Part shown: piece after piece, positions 34,775-44,326 of the stretch
How the letters are laid out: each line of letters begins with the position of its first letter
Numbering within the stretch: the first letter of the stretch is position 1
Assembly (NCBI RefSeq): GCF_900129485.1
Contig: NZ_FQVW01000008.1
Location: forward strand, 19,951-83,950
Origin: Ornithinibacillus halophilus
GTDB lineage: Bacteria > Bacillota > Bacilli > Bacillales > Amphibacillaceae
Direction: 5' to 3'
Length of the DNA stretch: 64,000 bases
Made by a program: the position numbers and the translations under genes
Notes under the pieces: generated by a model
Told to the model about the DNA's origin: nothing
The model's database searches: none
The model's input: only the letters and a program-made list of their open reading frames with translations

Positions 34775-35980
34775 TTATAGCACATATTTATTTCTACCTG
34801 CGGCCATTCCAAATAGAGCGACTAGCAATGACACCACAATCAACGTGATCAAAGGTATCGTCCAAACATGAGTTACATCATACAGGTATCCAATAAATAT
34901 TGGCCCAATAGCAGCAAACACATAACCCAATGCTTGCGCCATACCTGATAGTTCTGCTGCTTGCTTGGAATCTCGAGCACGCATCCCTAAAAATGCCAAT
35001 GCTAATGCAAAACTGCCACTTAATGCTAGACCAATTAGAGTTGTACTAACAATCATCAATACAAAAGATGAACCTAGAAGCAGTCCACTATATCCTGTGA
35101 TGGAGAACACCCCTATTACTAGCACAATGCTTCGTTGTGATTGTAAACGTCCTGCAATTACAGGTACTAGAAAACTAGCAGGTAAACCGATAAATTGGGT
35201 AAAGGATAGCATCCATCCTGCCGTCTCCATCGTTACCCCATTATTATGTAGAATTTCTGGAAGCCACGATATCGTAACGTAAAATAAGAATGACTGCAGT
35301 CCCATGTATGCTGCAACTTGCCATGCCAGAGGTGACTTCCACATTCGATTTTCACTTGGCACATACTGCCCCTCAACGTCAGATTCGCTTTGTTTTTTAC
35401 GAGATAGATAGAACCAAATTCCAATTCCTATAACTGATGGAATCGACCATACGAGTAAGGCTAATTGCCAGCCCAAATCCATTCCACTAGCTAACGGAAC
35501 ACTTACACCGGATGCTACTGCAGCGAAAATGCCCATTGCTGTAGAATAGATACTTGTCATCAATCCTACTTTTGCAGGGAACTTCTCTTTTATAACACCT
35601 GGCAACAAAACATTACAAATCGCAATTCCTACCCCCACCAAAAGGGTCCCCACAAACAAGAAGAAAAGGACGGAAATGGAGCGAATTGAAATTCCAACTA
35701 ATAAAACAATAAGCCCCCATAGCAATGCACGTTCATTTGTATAACGATTACCAATCCGAGCAACAATTGGCGACATAAACGCAAATGCAATAAGAGGCAA
35801 GCTTGTCAGCAAACCAGCACTCCAATTCGACAGCCCAATATCATCACGTATCGTACCAATTAATGGCCCAACCGAAGTAATTGCCGGACGCAAATTAAAA
35901 GCAATAAAAATAATACCAACAACTAATACAGCCCGATACCACTGACTAGAATTAGCCTTACTTTGTTGCAAATCAACCAT
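34775..35980 (-). CDS. MFS transporter, CynX/NimT family
   Basis: Twelve-helix transporter with the CynX-type opening (VVGIIFIAFNLRPAITSVGP, LIGTIRDDIGLSNWSAGLLT) and AELSGMAQALGYVFAAIGPI in the second half. CynX/NimT members export or import small anions or nitroimidazoles; the substrate here is unknown. I used the ATG at 35978-35980 behind AAAGGGG. The gap upstream is filled by GAGCGA array 2. Confidence 0.9.
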   Translation of the reverse strand: MVDLQQSKANSSQWYRAVLVVGIIFIAFNLRPAITSVGPLIGTIRDDIGLSNWSAGLLTSLPLIAFAFMSPIVARIGNRYTNERALLWGLIVLLVGISIRSISVLFFLFVGTLLVGVGIAICNVLLPGVIKEKFPAKVGLMTSIYSTAMGIFAAVASGVSVPLASGMDLGWQLALLVWSIPSVIGIGIWFYLSRKKQSESDVEGQYVPSENRMWKSPLAWQVAAYMGLQSFLFYVTISWLPEILHNNGVTMETAGWMLSFTQFIGLPASFLVPVIAGRLQSQRSIVLVIGVFSITGYSGLLLGSSFVLMIVSTTLIGLALSGSFALALAFLGMRARDSKQAAELSGMAQALGYVFAAIGPIFIGYLYDVTHVWTIPLITLIVVSLLVALFGMAAGRNKYVL

Positions 35981-36092
35981 AGCTGCGACCCCTTTCCACA
36001 TCAACTAATATAGCATAAGTGGATGATGGATTGGTAAGTAATAGTGTTGAAGATTAGGAGAATGAGGTTGGAAATATGAGTTTGTATTGATG

Positions 36093-36545
36093 TGGGTGGA
36101 GCAAATTCGTGCTGGGATGGAGCGTGTTTTACTTGGTGGGGAGCGTATTCGTGTTGGGATGGAGCGTGTTTTACTTGGTGGGGAGCGAATCCGTGTTGGG
36201 GTGGAGCGAGTTTACCTTGGTGGGGAGCGTATTCGTGTTGGGATGGAGCGAGTTTTACTTGGTGGGGAGCGAATCCGTGTTGAGGTGGAGCGAGTTTTCC
36301 TTGGTGGGGAGCGAATTTCACACGTGGCGAGCGAGTTTGACTTAGTGGGGAGCGAGTTTCTCCTGGGGCGAGCGAGTTTGACTTAGTGGGGAGCGAGTTT
36401 CTCCTGGGGCGAGCGAGTTTGACTAACCGGGGAGCAATTTTTCTCCTAGGGCGAGCGAATTTGACTCACCAGGGAGCGAGTCCACACCCGAGGCGAGCGA
36501 ATTTCCCTCACCGGGGGTGCATATCCACACCCAGGTCGAGCACAC
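36093..36545 (+). repeat. 21-bp-phased GAGCGA array 2
   Basis: Tandem units of exactly 21 bases. Examples are GAGCGTATTCGTGTTGGGAT plus G and GAGCGTGTTTTACTTGGTGG plus G, giving a 42-base higher-order repeat in the first half and more varied units after 36310. Fills the 636-base gap between the CynX-type gene and the TRAP permease gene. Several frames are open on both strands, but I regard them as a by-product of the period. Confidence 0.9.
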
Positions 36546-36640
36546 CACCTTCCTCCCAACAAAAAAAGACCACACAACACAGAAGCAATCGCTCCCATAT
36601 CGTGTAGCCTTTTATAAAATTGCACTTCATAAACTTTCTT

Positions 36641-38623
36641 TTAAACGGTTGCTCGAACTTCCATTTCGCCGCCATCATCCTTGCGCTGTTTTTGTAGGAA
36701 CCAAACAGCTGCCATAAGGACAATACCAATAGCACTTGTTAACACTTCAGGCCAGATCATCAGGATTCCACCACCGAACATAACGAGTCTTTCCCAACTC
36801 TTGGAGTGTCTGATGAAGAAACCAATAAGTGCACTACTAATTGCCATCATACCGATTATTGCTGTCGCTAGCGATATAATTAGCTTGAAGGCCGTTACAT
36901 CAACTAACACGAGTATTGGGTTGTAGATAAATATATACGGTATGATAAAGGCGGCTATGGCTAGTTTAACCGCAGTAACCCCTGATTTAAACGGATTCGC
37001 CCTGGCTATCCCTGCACCAGCATATGCCGCTAAGCAAACTGGTGGAGTAATGTCAGCAACGATTCCGAAGTAGAATACAAACATATGCGCAGCAATTGGT
37101 GCAACAGCAAATTCATTGATAAGTACTGGTGCAGCAATAGTAGCTGTAACAACATAGTTTGCAGTTGTCGGTAGACCCATTCCTAAGATGATACAAGCAA
37201 TCATCGTAAAGAATAGAGCAAATGGTAAAATTCCACCGGATAGAGCGATAATACCTGAAGCAAACTTAGTACCTAAACCAGTGATACTAACAACACCAGC
37301 GATAATACCTGCAGTCGCACAGGCAGAGATTACTGGAAGTGCAACACGTGCACCTTGTTCGAATACATTGATAAAACCTTTTAAATTCATTCGTGTTTCT
37401 TTGCGGATGAAGCTAATCGCTAAAGCAATGATAATTCCCCAAAAGGCTGCTCTTTGAGGAGTGTAACCGATAAGGATGGTTCCAACAATGAAAAATAGAG
37501 GTAAGAGCATAAATCCATTTTTCATCATTAGATCTTTAAATACTGGTAATTGATCTTTTGGTACACCAAATATTTTTAGCTTTTTGGCTTCGAAATGAGT
37601 ACCAATAAAAATACCAGCAAAATAAAGAATAGCTGGGATTACAGCTGCTAGCATAACGGTACTGTAATCAACCGATAAGTACTCCATCATAATAAAGGCT
37701 GCTGCCCCCATTAGTGGTGGCATGATTTGTCCACCAGTTGAAGCAGAGGCTTCCGTTGCGGCAGCAAATTCTGGTTTAAATCCTGCTCTTTTCATCATTG
37801 GAATTGTAAAAGAGCCAGAAGAAACCGTGTTCCCAACAGAACTACCAGATACCATACCAGTCATTGCACTGGCAGCAACAGCTGTTTTAGCCGTACCACC
37901 TGTGTATCGCCCTGTTAATGAGAATGCTAAATCATTAAAGAATTTTCCAATTTTCGTGTGAACGAGAATTACTCCGAAGAATAAGAATAGGAAAATGAAT
38001 TTTGCAGAGATTTGAATAGGTGTTCCAAATACACCACTCGTTCTGAACCATAGATTATTCGCAATATCATCTACAGCAAAACCTGCATGTGAGAGTACTT
38101 GAGTTGGAATGAAGTTTCCAAAAATCGCATAGAGAATCATGATACTTGCCACAATGATAATCGGTACACCAACGGTACGGCGCGTTGCTTCTAAAAGTAA
38201 TAGTATAGCTACAATCGAAACGATCGTATCAAGCGTTGTGTAACCGGAGACAATGGCAGTAGATAGACGGTCATAGAAAAATATTTTATGATATCCACAA
38301 TACATTGCAATAAATGCTAACGAAACATCATACCATGGTACCGTCTTTTGTACTTTTTGAAGTCCTTTTTTCGCTGGGAAAAGTAAAAAGATAATCCCAA
38401 GGGCTGTACCTAGGTGGATTGCACCTTGTTGTTGCGAAGGTAGAACACTAGAAGAAGCAGTATACAAATGGAATAAAGTAAAAGCAACTGCCAGAAAAGT
38501 AACAACCCATTTCCATCGACCAATTTTAGTCCTAAAATTACTTTCCTTATCGTACTTTTCCAGTATTTCCTTTGCATCCACTTGCTCTTTGCCGTTGTTA
38601 TTCTCATTAACGTTTTCTGCCAT
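36641..38623 (-). CDS. TRAP transporter permease, fused 4TM-12TM type
   Basis: Fused small and large membrane subunits of a TAXI-type TRAP importer, which uses an ion gradient and an extracytoplasmic binding protein to take up organic acids. The 660 residues show an N-terminal DctQ-like part (four helices, about 35-170). The DctM-like part carries ASAMTGMVSGSSVGNTVSSG, the repeated GLPTTANYVVTATIAAPVLI motif and ADITPPVCLAAYAGAGIA. It lies downstream of the binding-protein gene, with a hairpin between. Ribosome site AAAGGATG. Confidence 0.95.
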   Translation of the reverse strand: MAENVNENNNGKEQVDAKEILEKYDKESNFRTKIGRWKWVVTFLAVAFTLFHLYTASSSVLPSQQQGAIHLGTALGIIFLLFPAKKGLQKVQKTVPWYDVSLAFIAMYCGYHKIFFYDRLSTAIVSGYTTLDTIVSIVAILLLLEATRRTVGVPIIIVASIMILYAIFGNFIPTQVLSHAGFAVDDIANNLWFRTSGVFGTPIQISAKFIFLFLFFGVILVHTKIGKFFNDLAFSLTGRYTGGTAKTAVAASAMTGMVSGSSVGNTVSSGSFTIPMMKRAGFKPEFAAATEASASTGGQIMPPLMGAAAFIMMEYLSVDYSTVMLAAVIPAILYFAGIFIGTHFEAKKLKIFGVPKDQLPVFKDLMMKNGFMLLPLFFIVGTILIGYTPQRAAFWGIIIALAISFIRKETRMNLKGFINVFEQGARVALPVISACATAGIIAGVVSITGLGTKFASGIIALSGGILPFALFFTMIACIILGMGLPTTANYVVTATIAAPVLINEFAVAPIAAHMFVFYFGIVADITPPVCLAAYAGAGIARANPFKSGVTAVKLAIAAFIIPYIFIYNPILVLVDVTAFKLIISLATAIIGMMAISSALIGFFIRHSKSWERLVMFGGGILMIWPEVLTSAIGIVLMAAVWFLQKQRKDDGGEMEVRATV

Positions 38624-38655
38624 CCCATCACATCCTTTCTTTTTTTGAGTAGAAA

Positions 38656-38682
38656 GAAAGGGATCTCTAACAAAGATCCCTT
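38656..38682 (-). terminator. Hairpin between binding protein and permease genes
   Basis: AAAGGGATCT / AGATCCCTTT, perfect 10-bp stem followed on the reverse strand by CTTTC. Such hairpins often stabilise the upstream binding-protein mRNA or partly terminate transcription. Confidence 0.65.
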
Positions 38683-38739
38683 TCCAAATTCTTATGAAAA
38701 TTCGATGCTATGAAACTAGGATGTTTGACTATTTAACTA

Positions 38740-39729
38740 TTATTTTAAATCTTCAAAGCTATCAATGTCTGTAGACTCACGAGTTACGATTTGTACAACC
38801 TCTGGATAAATATGACCGATAAATGCTGCATTTTCGATTGGCGCATCGAACTCTCCTTCACCATTCACACCATCCATTGCTGGTCCGTGTACAGCCATTC
38901 CTAAGTCCATGGTTCCTTCACCAATTCGTGCCATATTTTCAAGAGAAGCACCAGTTTCTTGTGAAGTTACATTGATTCCTTCAATGTTGTCTTTCCAAAT
39001 TGTTGCCATTTCTCCACCAAGTGGGAAGTAAGTACCACCAGAACTCCCTGTACCAAGTGTTAATTCAGTAACGTCCTCAGTAACATTTAATTCAGCAATT
39101 GGATTATCGAATTCTAATCCTTGCTCCTCATAGTATCTAGCAGCACCTGGATGGATTGGCATATCTTCTAATCCATTTAATGCATTGTCAAGCGTCATTT
39201 GAGCACCTTGAGCATGAGAAATATCACTTGAATTCTCAATCATAACTTTCGCTAACTGATAACCTAATTCTTCACTAATTGTATTCGTGTTCCCCATTAG
39301 AATTGCATAAGCAGTTACTGTTGTAACATCTTCCTCAAGGAATTCATAGGAATCAGCTGGGATAACCATCTCTCTATAGGCACTGTTTTCCTCAATATAA
39401 GCTACAGCTTCTTTAGACAGACTTAGCATTTTGGCATCTCCTGCAGATGCATGTAAGTTCTCAATACTACCAGCTGGTAATCCTAAAATACCAATAGAAA
39501 TATCGATATTTCCATCTTGGACACCGTCAGCAGCATCTCCAAAGCCTTCTTCAAATGCCGTATAATCTCCTTCTTCAATACCATAAGCTTCCAAAATTAG
39601 TGAGGAAACGGTATTTGTCGCACTACCTGCTGGTCCAACCGCAATATTAGCCTTATCGCCACCACAAGCAGCTAGAATAAGTACTAGGCCAATTAAAGCC
39701 ATTGAAATACCTACTATTCTCTTTCTCAT
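38740..39729 (-). CDS. TAXI-family TRAP binding protein, circularly permuted
   Basis: Extracytoplasmic binding lipoprotein of the adjacent TRAP permease. The 329 residues (ATG 39727-39729 behind AAAGGGG) have a lipobox (ILAAC, Cys 22). The order of the two halves is reversed compared with normal TAXI proteins. Directly after the lipobox comes the usual second half: IAVGPAGSATNTVSSLILEA at about 29-48, then LPAGSIENL and MPIHPGAARYYEEQGL. The usual first half follows: ELTLGTGSSGGTYFPLGGEM from 222, SQETGASLENMARIGEGTMD, IYPEVVQIV. The chain stops at SFEDLK, the point where the normal protein runs on into the second half. No internal stop or frameshift, so it looks functional. Confidence 0.9.
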   Translation of the reverse strand: MRKRIVGISMALIGLVLILAACGGDKANIAVGPAGSATNTVSSLILEAYGIEEGDYTAFEEGFGDAADGVQDGNIDISIGILGLPAGSIENLHASAGDAKMLSLSKEAVAYIEENSAYREMVIPADSYEFLEEDVTTVTAYAILMGNTNTISEELGYQLAKVMIENSSDISHAQGAQMTLDNALNGLEDMPIHPGAARYYEEQGLEFDNPIAELNVTEDVTELTLGTGSSGGTYFPLGGEMATIWKDNIEGINVTSQETGASLENMARIGEGTMDLGMAVHGPAMDGVNGEGEFDAPIENAAFIGHIYPEVVQIVTRESTDIDSFEDLK

Positions 39730-39768
39730 GTACATACCCCTTTTTCTAAGTTTTTTTTAGCTTCTATT

Positions 39769-39782
39769 TGTCAACGCTTTCA
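39769..39782. promoter_or_regulatory. cre site (CcpA) in the TRAP operon leader
   Basis: Reverse strand TGAAAGCGTTGACA fits the catabolite-response consensus TGWAANCGNTNWCA at every position. It lies 40 bases before the binding-protein start, where CcpA would act as a roadblock. The rest of 39736-39960 shows no gene. Confidence 0.7.
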
Positions 39783-39881
39783 CCCACTGGCGATGTAAAA
39801 GGTCATGTATGTAATGGGCGTAAAATTAGAAGCATACTTCAATTATACTTATTTTTCTATATATTTCAATAGTTTTAAAGG

Positions 39882-39896
39882 TATTTTCTGATAATT
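39882..39896. promoter_or_regulatory. Candidate CodY box upstream of the TRAP operon
   Basis: TATTTTCTGATAATT matches the CodY consensus AATTTTCWGAAAATT at 13 of 15 positions. AT-rich DNA yields such matches by chance, so this is tentative. Confidence 0.35.
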
Positions 39897-39960
39897 GTAA
39901 AAGATGGATAAGTACAAAAGTAGGACAATCTCCTCTTCACACCAGCAAAATCCCACCTTT

Positions 39961-40005
39961 TTTTATATATAAAAAAGAGGCACAAGGAATCTCATCCTTA
40001 TACCT
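39961..40005 (-). terminator. Intrinsic terminator after the chemoreceptor gene
   Basis: Reverse strand AAGAGGTATAAGG, ATGAGATT, CCTTGTGCCTCTT, TTTTATAT; 13-bp stem with two G-U pairs. Confidence 0.9.
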
Positions 40006-40015
40006 CTTATCCATA

Positions 40016-41755
40016 CTACAGTCTAAACTGACGCACGAGCTGATTTAATTCCTCAGCTAATTTCGCTAATTGGTCAGAACTACCAGCAACTTCCTCCATC
40101 GTACTACTTGCTTGCTCTGTAGATGCAGTTGTTTCCTCAACTCCTGCTGCCGACTGCTCTGAAATAGACGCAATTTCTTCGATAGAAAGATTCATATCTT
40201 TTGTTCGTTCATCAATTTCGGCTAAGTTAGTTGTAACTGTATTAATATTTGTCGCCATGTTCGTTACTGCATCTGCAATATTAGCAAATGTCTCATTCGT
40301 TATTTCAATTTGGCTGCTTCCTTCTTCTACTTCCTTGTATCCACCTTGAAGTGTATTGGCTACGTCACTGGATTCTGTTTGGATCGTTGTAACGATACCA
40401 GTAATGTCAGTAACGGAAACAGAAACTTGCTCTGCTAATTTTCGGACTTCATCTGCTACAACGGCAAACCCTTTTCCATGCTCCCCAGCACGAGCCGCTT
40501 CAATCGCAGCATTTAACGCAAGTAAATTCGTTTGGTCAGCTACATCTTTAATTACCGTTACTAAACTAGTAATTTTCTGTGATTGTTCATCAAGACCTTT
40601 TACTTTCAAGACCGCTTCCTGAACAATTTGGTCAATTTTTTTCATTTGACTTGTTGTCGATTTCATAATTTCCGTACCGTTATTAGTCATGCTTAGTACG
40701 TTATTTGAATTTTCACTGATTAAAACTCCATTTTCATTCGTATCTTTTACTTTTGTTGAGAAAGTGCTCATGACTTCTGCTAAACTACTAGCACTATTGG
40801 CTTGCGTTTCAGAACCTGCAGCTAGCTCCTGCATTGTCGTTGCAACTTGTTCGGTTCCTGCTTTTACTTCATTGGCAGATTGTGTTAATTCCTCACTTTG
40901 ACTCGTTACGGTTTCAGAAACATTTGTAACCTGTTGAATCATCCGGCGTAAATTAGTACTCATCGTATGTACAGCATTTCCAAGCTTACCAATTTCATCT
41001 TTTCCATTATAATCTAGCTTCTCAACGGCTAGATTTCCATCTGCAATATTCTCACTAATATCGACTAGCTTCGTTAAGTTTTTAGAAATTCTTCTACTAA
41101 TAAAAATAACGAGGGATACACCTATAAATGTTGAAATTGCAAATGAAACAATTTGAATCATAAACGTTAAAGCTTGACTCTCTTTTGCGTCATTCACTGC
41201 AGCCGTTCTTTCTTCATTTACAGTAACTCGCAGTTCTTCTAATAAATCAATCATTTCTGTTCGGACTTTATTTGCTGCAAAAACGTTATTTTCAGCACTT
41301 ATAATATCATCTGTATTAACATTGGTGCGCATCGTTGCAAATAATTCATTCAACTCTTCATCCATTGAAGCAACTTGATTGATTATTTCTTTTTGTTCAT
41401 CTGTATCTAAAGTTTCTCGAAGTGTTGCTTCTAGTTCGTTAAACTCTTCCCCACGAGTATTAAACTCTTCAATTAACAAAGGATTTTGTTCTTGAAGATA
41501 ATTGACAATTCGAATAGCCTTCGATCGAGTAAGGGAACCCATCTCTGTAATTTGGATGGCGTGGTTTCCTTTATTCTCTACCTCTTCAATATCGTTTCCT
41601 ACACCAGTAAGCAATACAGATACCAAGCTTGTTGAAATCGCAAACATGGCGAGCATGATCATTACAATAAATCCATATTTCCAACCTATTTTAATATTTT
41701 TAAATGAAAATTTTCTAGTTGATCGTTTTTTTGCTATTTTTATTTTTTTTGCCAT
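40016..41755 (-). CDS. Methyl-accepting chemotaxis protein
   Basis: Membrane chemoreceptor. The 579 residues have a basic N-terminus and membrane helix 1 ([20 protein letters not shown]). A four-helix-bundle extracellular domain (about 50-190) follows, then membrane helix 2 ([20 protein letters not shown]), HAMP ([20 protein letters not shown]) and a long cytoplasmic coiled coil. The hairpin tip is [38 protein letters not shown]. No C-terminal pentapeptide for CheR/CheB tethering. The ligand is unknown. It lies 31 bases downstream of a cheY-type gene and cheX, so sensor, regulator and phosphatase form one operon. Confidence 0.96.
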   Translation of the reverse strand: MAKKIKIAKKRSTRKFSFKNIKIGWKYGFIVMIMLAMFAISTSLVSVLLTGVGNDIEEVENKGNHAIQITEMGSLTRSKAIRIVNYLQEQNPLLIEEFNTRGEEFNELEATLRETLDTDEQKEIINQVASMDEELNELFATMRTNVNTDDIISAENNVFAANKVRTEMIDLLEELRVTVNEERTAAVNDAKESQALTFMIQIVSFAISTFIGVSLVIFISRRISKNLTKLVDISENIADGNLAVEKLDYNGKDEIGKLGNAVHTMSTNLRRMIQQVTNVSETVTSQSEELTQSANEVKAGTEQVATTMQELAAGSETQANSASSLAEVMSTFSTKVKDTNENGVLISENSNNVLSMTNNGTEIMKSTTSQMKKIDQIVQEAVLKVKGLDEQSQKITSLVTVIKDVADQTNLLALNAAIEAARAGEHGKGFAVVADEVRKLAEQVSVSVTDITGIVTTIQTESSDVANTLQGGYKEVEEGSSQIEITNETFANIADAVTNMATNINTVTTNLAEIDERTKDMNLSIEEIASISEQSAAGVEETTASTEQASSTMEEVAGSSDQLAKLAEELNQLVRQFRL

Positions 41756-41786
41756 TATTTATCTACCTTCCTGATGCGATCGATTT

Positions 41787-42143
41787 TTACGCTAATTTTG
41801 AAATAGCATCTTCTATTCTGTCTGCTGTAAAAGGTTTAACTATAAAATCATTAGCCCCAGCTTGGATTGCATCTACAACCATTGCCTGCTGCCCCATCGC
41901 AGAACACATAACAATCTTCACATTTGGTGCTATTTTTTTGATTTCTTTTACAGCCTCCACCCCGTTCATTTCTGGCATGGTAATATCCATCGTCACAAGG
42001 TCAGGTTGTAATTCTTTTACCATATTAACGGATACTAACCCATTTTCAGCTTCTCCTACAACCTCATGGCCCATTTTTGTTAAAATATCTTTCAGTTGCA
42101 TTCTCATAAATGCTGCATCATCGGTGATTACTATTCTAGCCAT
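41787..42143 (-). CDS. cheY: Chemotaxis response regulator CheY
   Basis: Single receiver domain of 118 residues. It has acidic residues DD in VITDDAAFMRMQL, phospho-acceptor Asp in LVTMDITMPEMNGVEAV, Thr/Ser position in VMCSAMGQQ and Lys in FIVKPFTADRIEDAI. It carries the phosphoryl signal from CheA to the flagellar motor, or acts as a phosphate sink. Ribosome site AGGGGGC. Lies between cheX and a chemoreceptor gene rather than in the main fla/che operon, so it could be a second CheY. Confidence 0.9.
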   Translation of the reverse strand: MARIVITDDAAFMRMQLKDILTKMGHEVVGEAENGLVSVNMVKELQPDLVTMDITMPEMNGVEAVKEIKKIAPNVKIVMCSAMGQQAMVVDAIQAGANDFIVKPFTADRIEDAISKLA

Positions 42144-42221
42144 TTAAAAAATTGCCCCCTATGTTATGTAATATGATTCTATGTAATCTATCTGTTTGAT
42201 AGAAAGTGCATCTATGTACTA

Positions 42222-42686
42222 TCAATCTAGTAATAAGTAAAGACCCAATTCTTCACCGGACTCTAAACGCACACGCAGATTAATTGCTTGTTTATACCCA
42301 GATAAGCTTGTATTTCCTTGTAGAATCGTTGGTGCTGTTATATCGATATTTAGTCCGTGGTCGACGATATTCGTTGCAATTCCACCTGCTACCATGTTTC
42401 CTAGCTCTCCGCTGAAAGAGGAAAGCATCTCTCCTTCTAAAGCCATTCCGAACATAACTTTTCCTATCGAACCGAAAATACTAGGTTCTCCTAGTAAAAC
42501 TAGTTTTCCTTTTAAATCTCCTGTTACGCCGATTAAAACGGCATATGATAATTCTATTTTATCCTTCTGAAGGATTGGCTTTGACAATTCATGCTTCATT
42601 GGTAATACATTATTTAAAGAGGCTATTGTCCCGTTTAAAAGTACTGTTATCGACTTATTTCTTGAATGTGTTGTAGGCGCCATCAT
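42222..42686 (-). CDS. cheX: CheX-type CheY-P phosphatase
   Basis: CheX/CheC family phosphatases remove the phosphoryl group from CheY. The 154 residues contain the helix motif SSFSGELGNMVAGGIATNIV (E and N as the catalytic pair) and the beta-rich family body (VLIGVTGDLKGKLVLLG). One catalytic motif instead of two places it with CheX rather than CheC. The start carries two adjacent ATG codons behind AAAGGAGTGG. B. subtilis itself lacks CheX, whereas many other Bacillaceae have it. Confidence 0.9.
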   Translation of the reverse strand: MMAPTTHSRNKSITVLLNGTIASLNNVLPMKHELSKPILQKDKIELSYAVLIGVTGDLKGKLVLLGEPSIFGSIGKVMFGMALEGEMLSSFSGELGNMVAGGIATNIVDHGLNIDITAPTILQGNTSLSGYKQAINLRVRLESGEELGLYLLLD

Positions 42687-42721
42687 GCCACTCCTTTTTT
42701 CCTAAAAATTATTGCCTGTCT

Positions 42722-42756
42722 TAATAAAAAATAGCTATTCATTATAACAGAATAGC
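42722..42756 (-). other. Terminator-like stem in the cheX leader
   Basis: Reverse strand GCTATTC, TGTTATAAT, GAATAGC, TATTTTTTATT. It stands about 40 bases before cheX with no gene upstream on that strand for 1 kb, so it may be an attenuator or just AT-rich chance. The remainder of 42687-43030 (344 bases) holds only divergent promoter-like sequence. Confidence 0.35.
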
Positions 42757-43030
42757 CAGGTATAATTGAAAACTATTAAGTCTAGTATACAGGACTTTTA
42801 ACCCTTAGCTTATGTTCCATTTTTTCGAATGGTTTTATTTTTTCAGAAATTAGTAAATAAAATAATTCTGTAACACTATTGTAATTTTATTATAGTTCCT
42901 GTATTGTTGCAATAAATTATTAGAAATTTAAGTTTTCCAAATATTTCTGTATTAGTATTATTTGCCAATAGTTTAAAACAGGTTTATGGGGAAAAAACAT
43001 TAATAGAAGTCTCAATTGTGGAGGTGACTT

Positions 43031-43495
43031 ATGGAGAGTCAGCGTGTAGAAAATATGTATACGATTCTTGATGAGATGAGCAAAAATGAAAATAAAACGA
43101 TTGTGGCAAAACTTGATGTGGATAGGTGTAAGAGAGTCATTCAAAGGTTGGATTCTTTCTCTTCTGATTGTGAGGAATGTGAAGAACATTTTGTTGACCT
43201 TGAAAGTCATTTAATGGAACTTCATGAAAAGGTTGATCATCTTGATGAGGATGACCTTAAGAAGCATGGTCAAAAATTGGAAAATATTAGCTCTCACTTA
43301 AAAAATCAACATAAGCTGGTAACGAGTGGGTATTATATGAGTATTTTTATTTCCATTGGTACTAGTTTAGGGTTAGTATTCGGACTAGTGCTATTTGATA
43401 ATCTTGCATTAGGTTTACCTATTGGAATGAGTGTTGGATTAGCTATAGGCGTTATGTTAGATGAGAATGCTAAGAAGAAAGGGATGACGTTGTAA
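43031..43495 (+). CDS. Hypothetical protein with two C-terminal membrane segments
   Basis: I do not recognise this 154-residue protein. The first 100 residues are charged and helical (coiled-coil-like, with a CEECEEHF cluster). The C-terminus has two glycine-rich membrane helices (MSIFISIGTSLGLVFGLVLF and LGLPIGMSVGLAIGVML) followed by a short basic end. The ATG has GGAGGTG upstream. It stands alone on the plus strand among chemotaxis genes. No function can be given. Confidence 0.75.
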   Translation: MESQRVENMYTILDEMSKNENKTIVAKLDVDRCKRVIQRLDSFSSDCEECEEHFVDLESHLMELHEKVDHLDEDDLKKHGQKLENISSHLKNQHKLVTSGYYMSIFISIGTSLGLVFGLVLFDNLALGLPIGMSVGLAIGVMLDENAKKKGMTL

Positions 43496-43534
43496 TTTAT
43501 TTGCAGCTATTAATAGTGAGTTGCTAGGTTCCCT

Positions 43535-43660
43535 ATCGCTCCAGAAATACACTTCGCTTTCCGTGGGCGGCTGGTGAGCCTCCTCGGACAAGCCCTGTGG
43601 GGTCTCACCTATGCCTCTGCTCCCACAGGAGTCTACGTGTATTTCTTACGCTAGTTTTCT
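43535..43660. repeat. Common Bacillaceae dispersed repeat
   Basis: The segment with CGCTTTCCGTGGGCGG, GAGCCTCCTCGG and GGGGTCTCACC, then CCCACAGGAGTCTACGTG, is a repeat I know from many Bacillaceae genomes. The right part pairs with itself (CTGTGGGGTC / CCCACAG). No gene is present in 43496-43767. Confidence 0.75.
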
Positions 43661-43741
43661 AGCGAAAATAATATATGCTTTTTTCCTTTGTTTTATACCA
43701 ATAGCGCTAATAAAATACATATTTGTGACAATTTATCATAT

Positions 43742-43770
43742 AAAAAAACCCGTCCGAAAATGAGTTTTTA
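43742..43770 (-). terminator. Intrinsic terminator after cheW
   Basis: Reverse strand AAAAACTC, loop, GGGTTTTTTTAT with one G-U pair, overlapping the cheW end. Confidence 0.65.
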
Positions 43771-44238
43771 ATTGGAAGCATTCACTACTTCTTTGATTTC
43801 ATTTGATTCTTCAAAGTTTAATATTTGTTCTAAATCGACTAATAGAAGTAATTCCTCTTTTAATTTGGCAACGCCACCTAAGAAGGTATCTTTTACCCCA
43901 CCAATAATATTCGGTGGCTGTTCGATTGAGCTATGATCGATGTCTAATACATCCGTTGCTGCATCTACTATTAGGCCCACTTGAACATCCTGGGCTTGAA
44001 CAATTAAAATTCGCGTTTGTTCAGTGAGTTCGGTACTTTCTAGTTGAAGTCTTTCTTTCAAATCAATGACTGGAATGGTCTCGCCACGCAAGTTAATAAT
44101 TCCTTTGATAAAGTCTGATGTCCTTGGAACACTAGTAATTTCCTGATACTTTTCAATGGAAAGCACCTGTTGTACGTCCACTCCAAAATGCTGCTCTCTA
44201 AGCTTAAATACGATTATTTTTATGTATTCTTCCATCAT
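43768..44238 (-). CDS. cheW: Chemotaxis coupling protein CheW
   Basis: CheW links chemoreceptors to the kinase CheA. The 156 residues form one CheW domain: KIIVFKLREQHFGVDVQQVL, IEKYQEITSVPRTSDFIKGI, INLRGETIPVIDLKERL, then ILIVQAQDVQVGLIVDAATD and LLLLVDLEQIL. Ribosome site GGAGGTG. Located downstream of fliD and a small helical gene on the same strand, outside the main fla/che operon, as a second cheW or a relocated single copy. Confidence 0.95.
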   Translation of the reverse strand: MMEEYIKIIVFKLREQHFGVDVQQVLSIEKYQEITSVPRTSDFIKGIINLRGETIPVIDLKERLQLESTELTEQTRILIVQAQDVQVGLIVDAATDVLDIDHSSIEQPPNIIGGVKDTFLGGVAKLKEELLLLVDLEQILNFEESNEIKEVVNASN

Positions 44239-44326
44239 GACACCTCCAGTGGAACAAGTATATGTCCCGTATTCGACAGATTTCTACCCACATTGTACCA
44301 CTAAATCATACTTGTTTACTAGAAAA

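Noticed and set aside
36001..36607. Overlapping frames with repeats such as GGERIRVGMERVLL and APHQ/HGF
   Set aside because: Same cause: a non-coding 21-base period without stops. The plus- and minus-strand frames are equally open.
38740..39729. Binding protein as a truncated or frameshifted TAXI gene
   Set aside because: Both halves are complete in one open frame with signal peptide and stop; only their order is changed.
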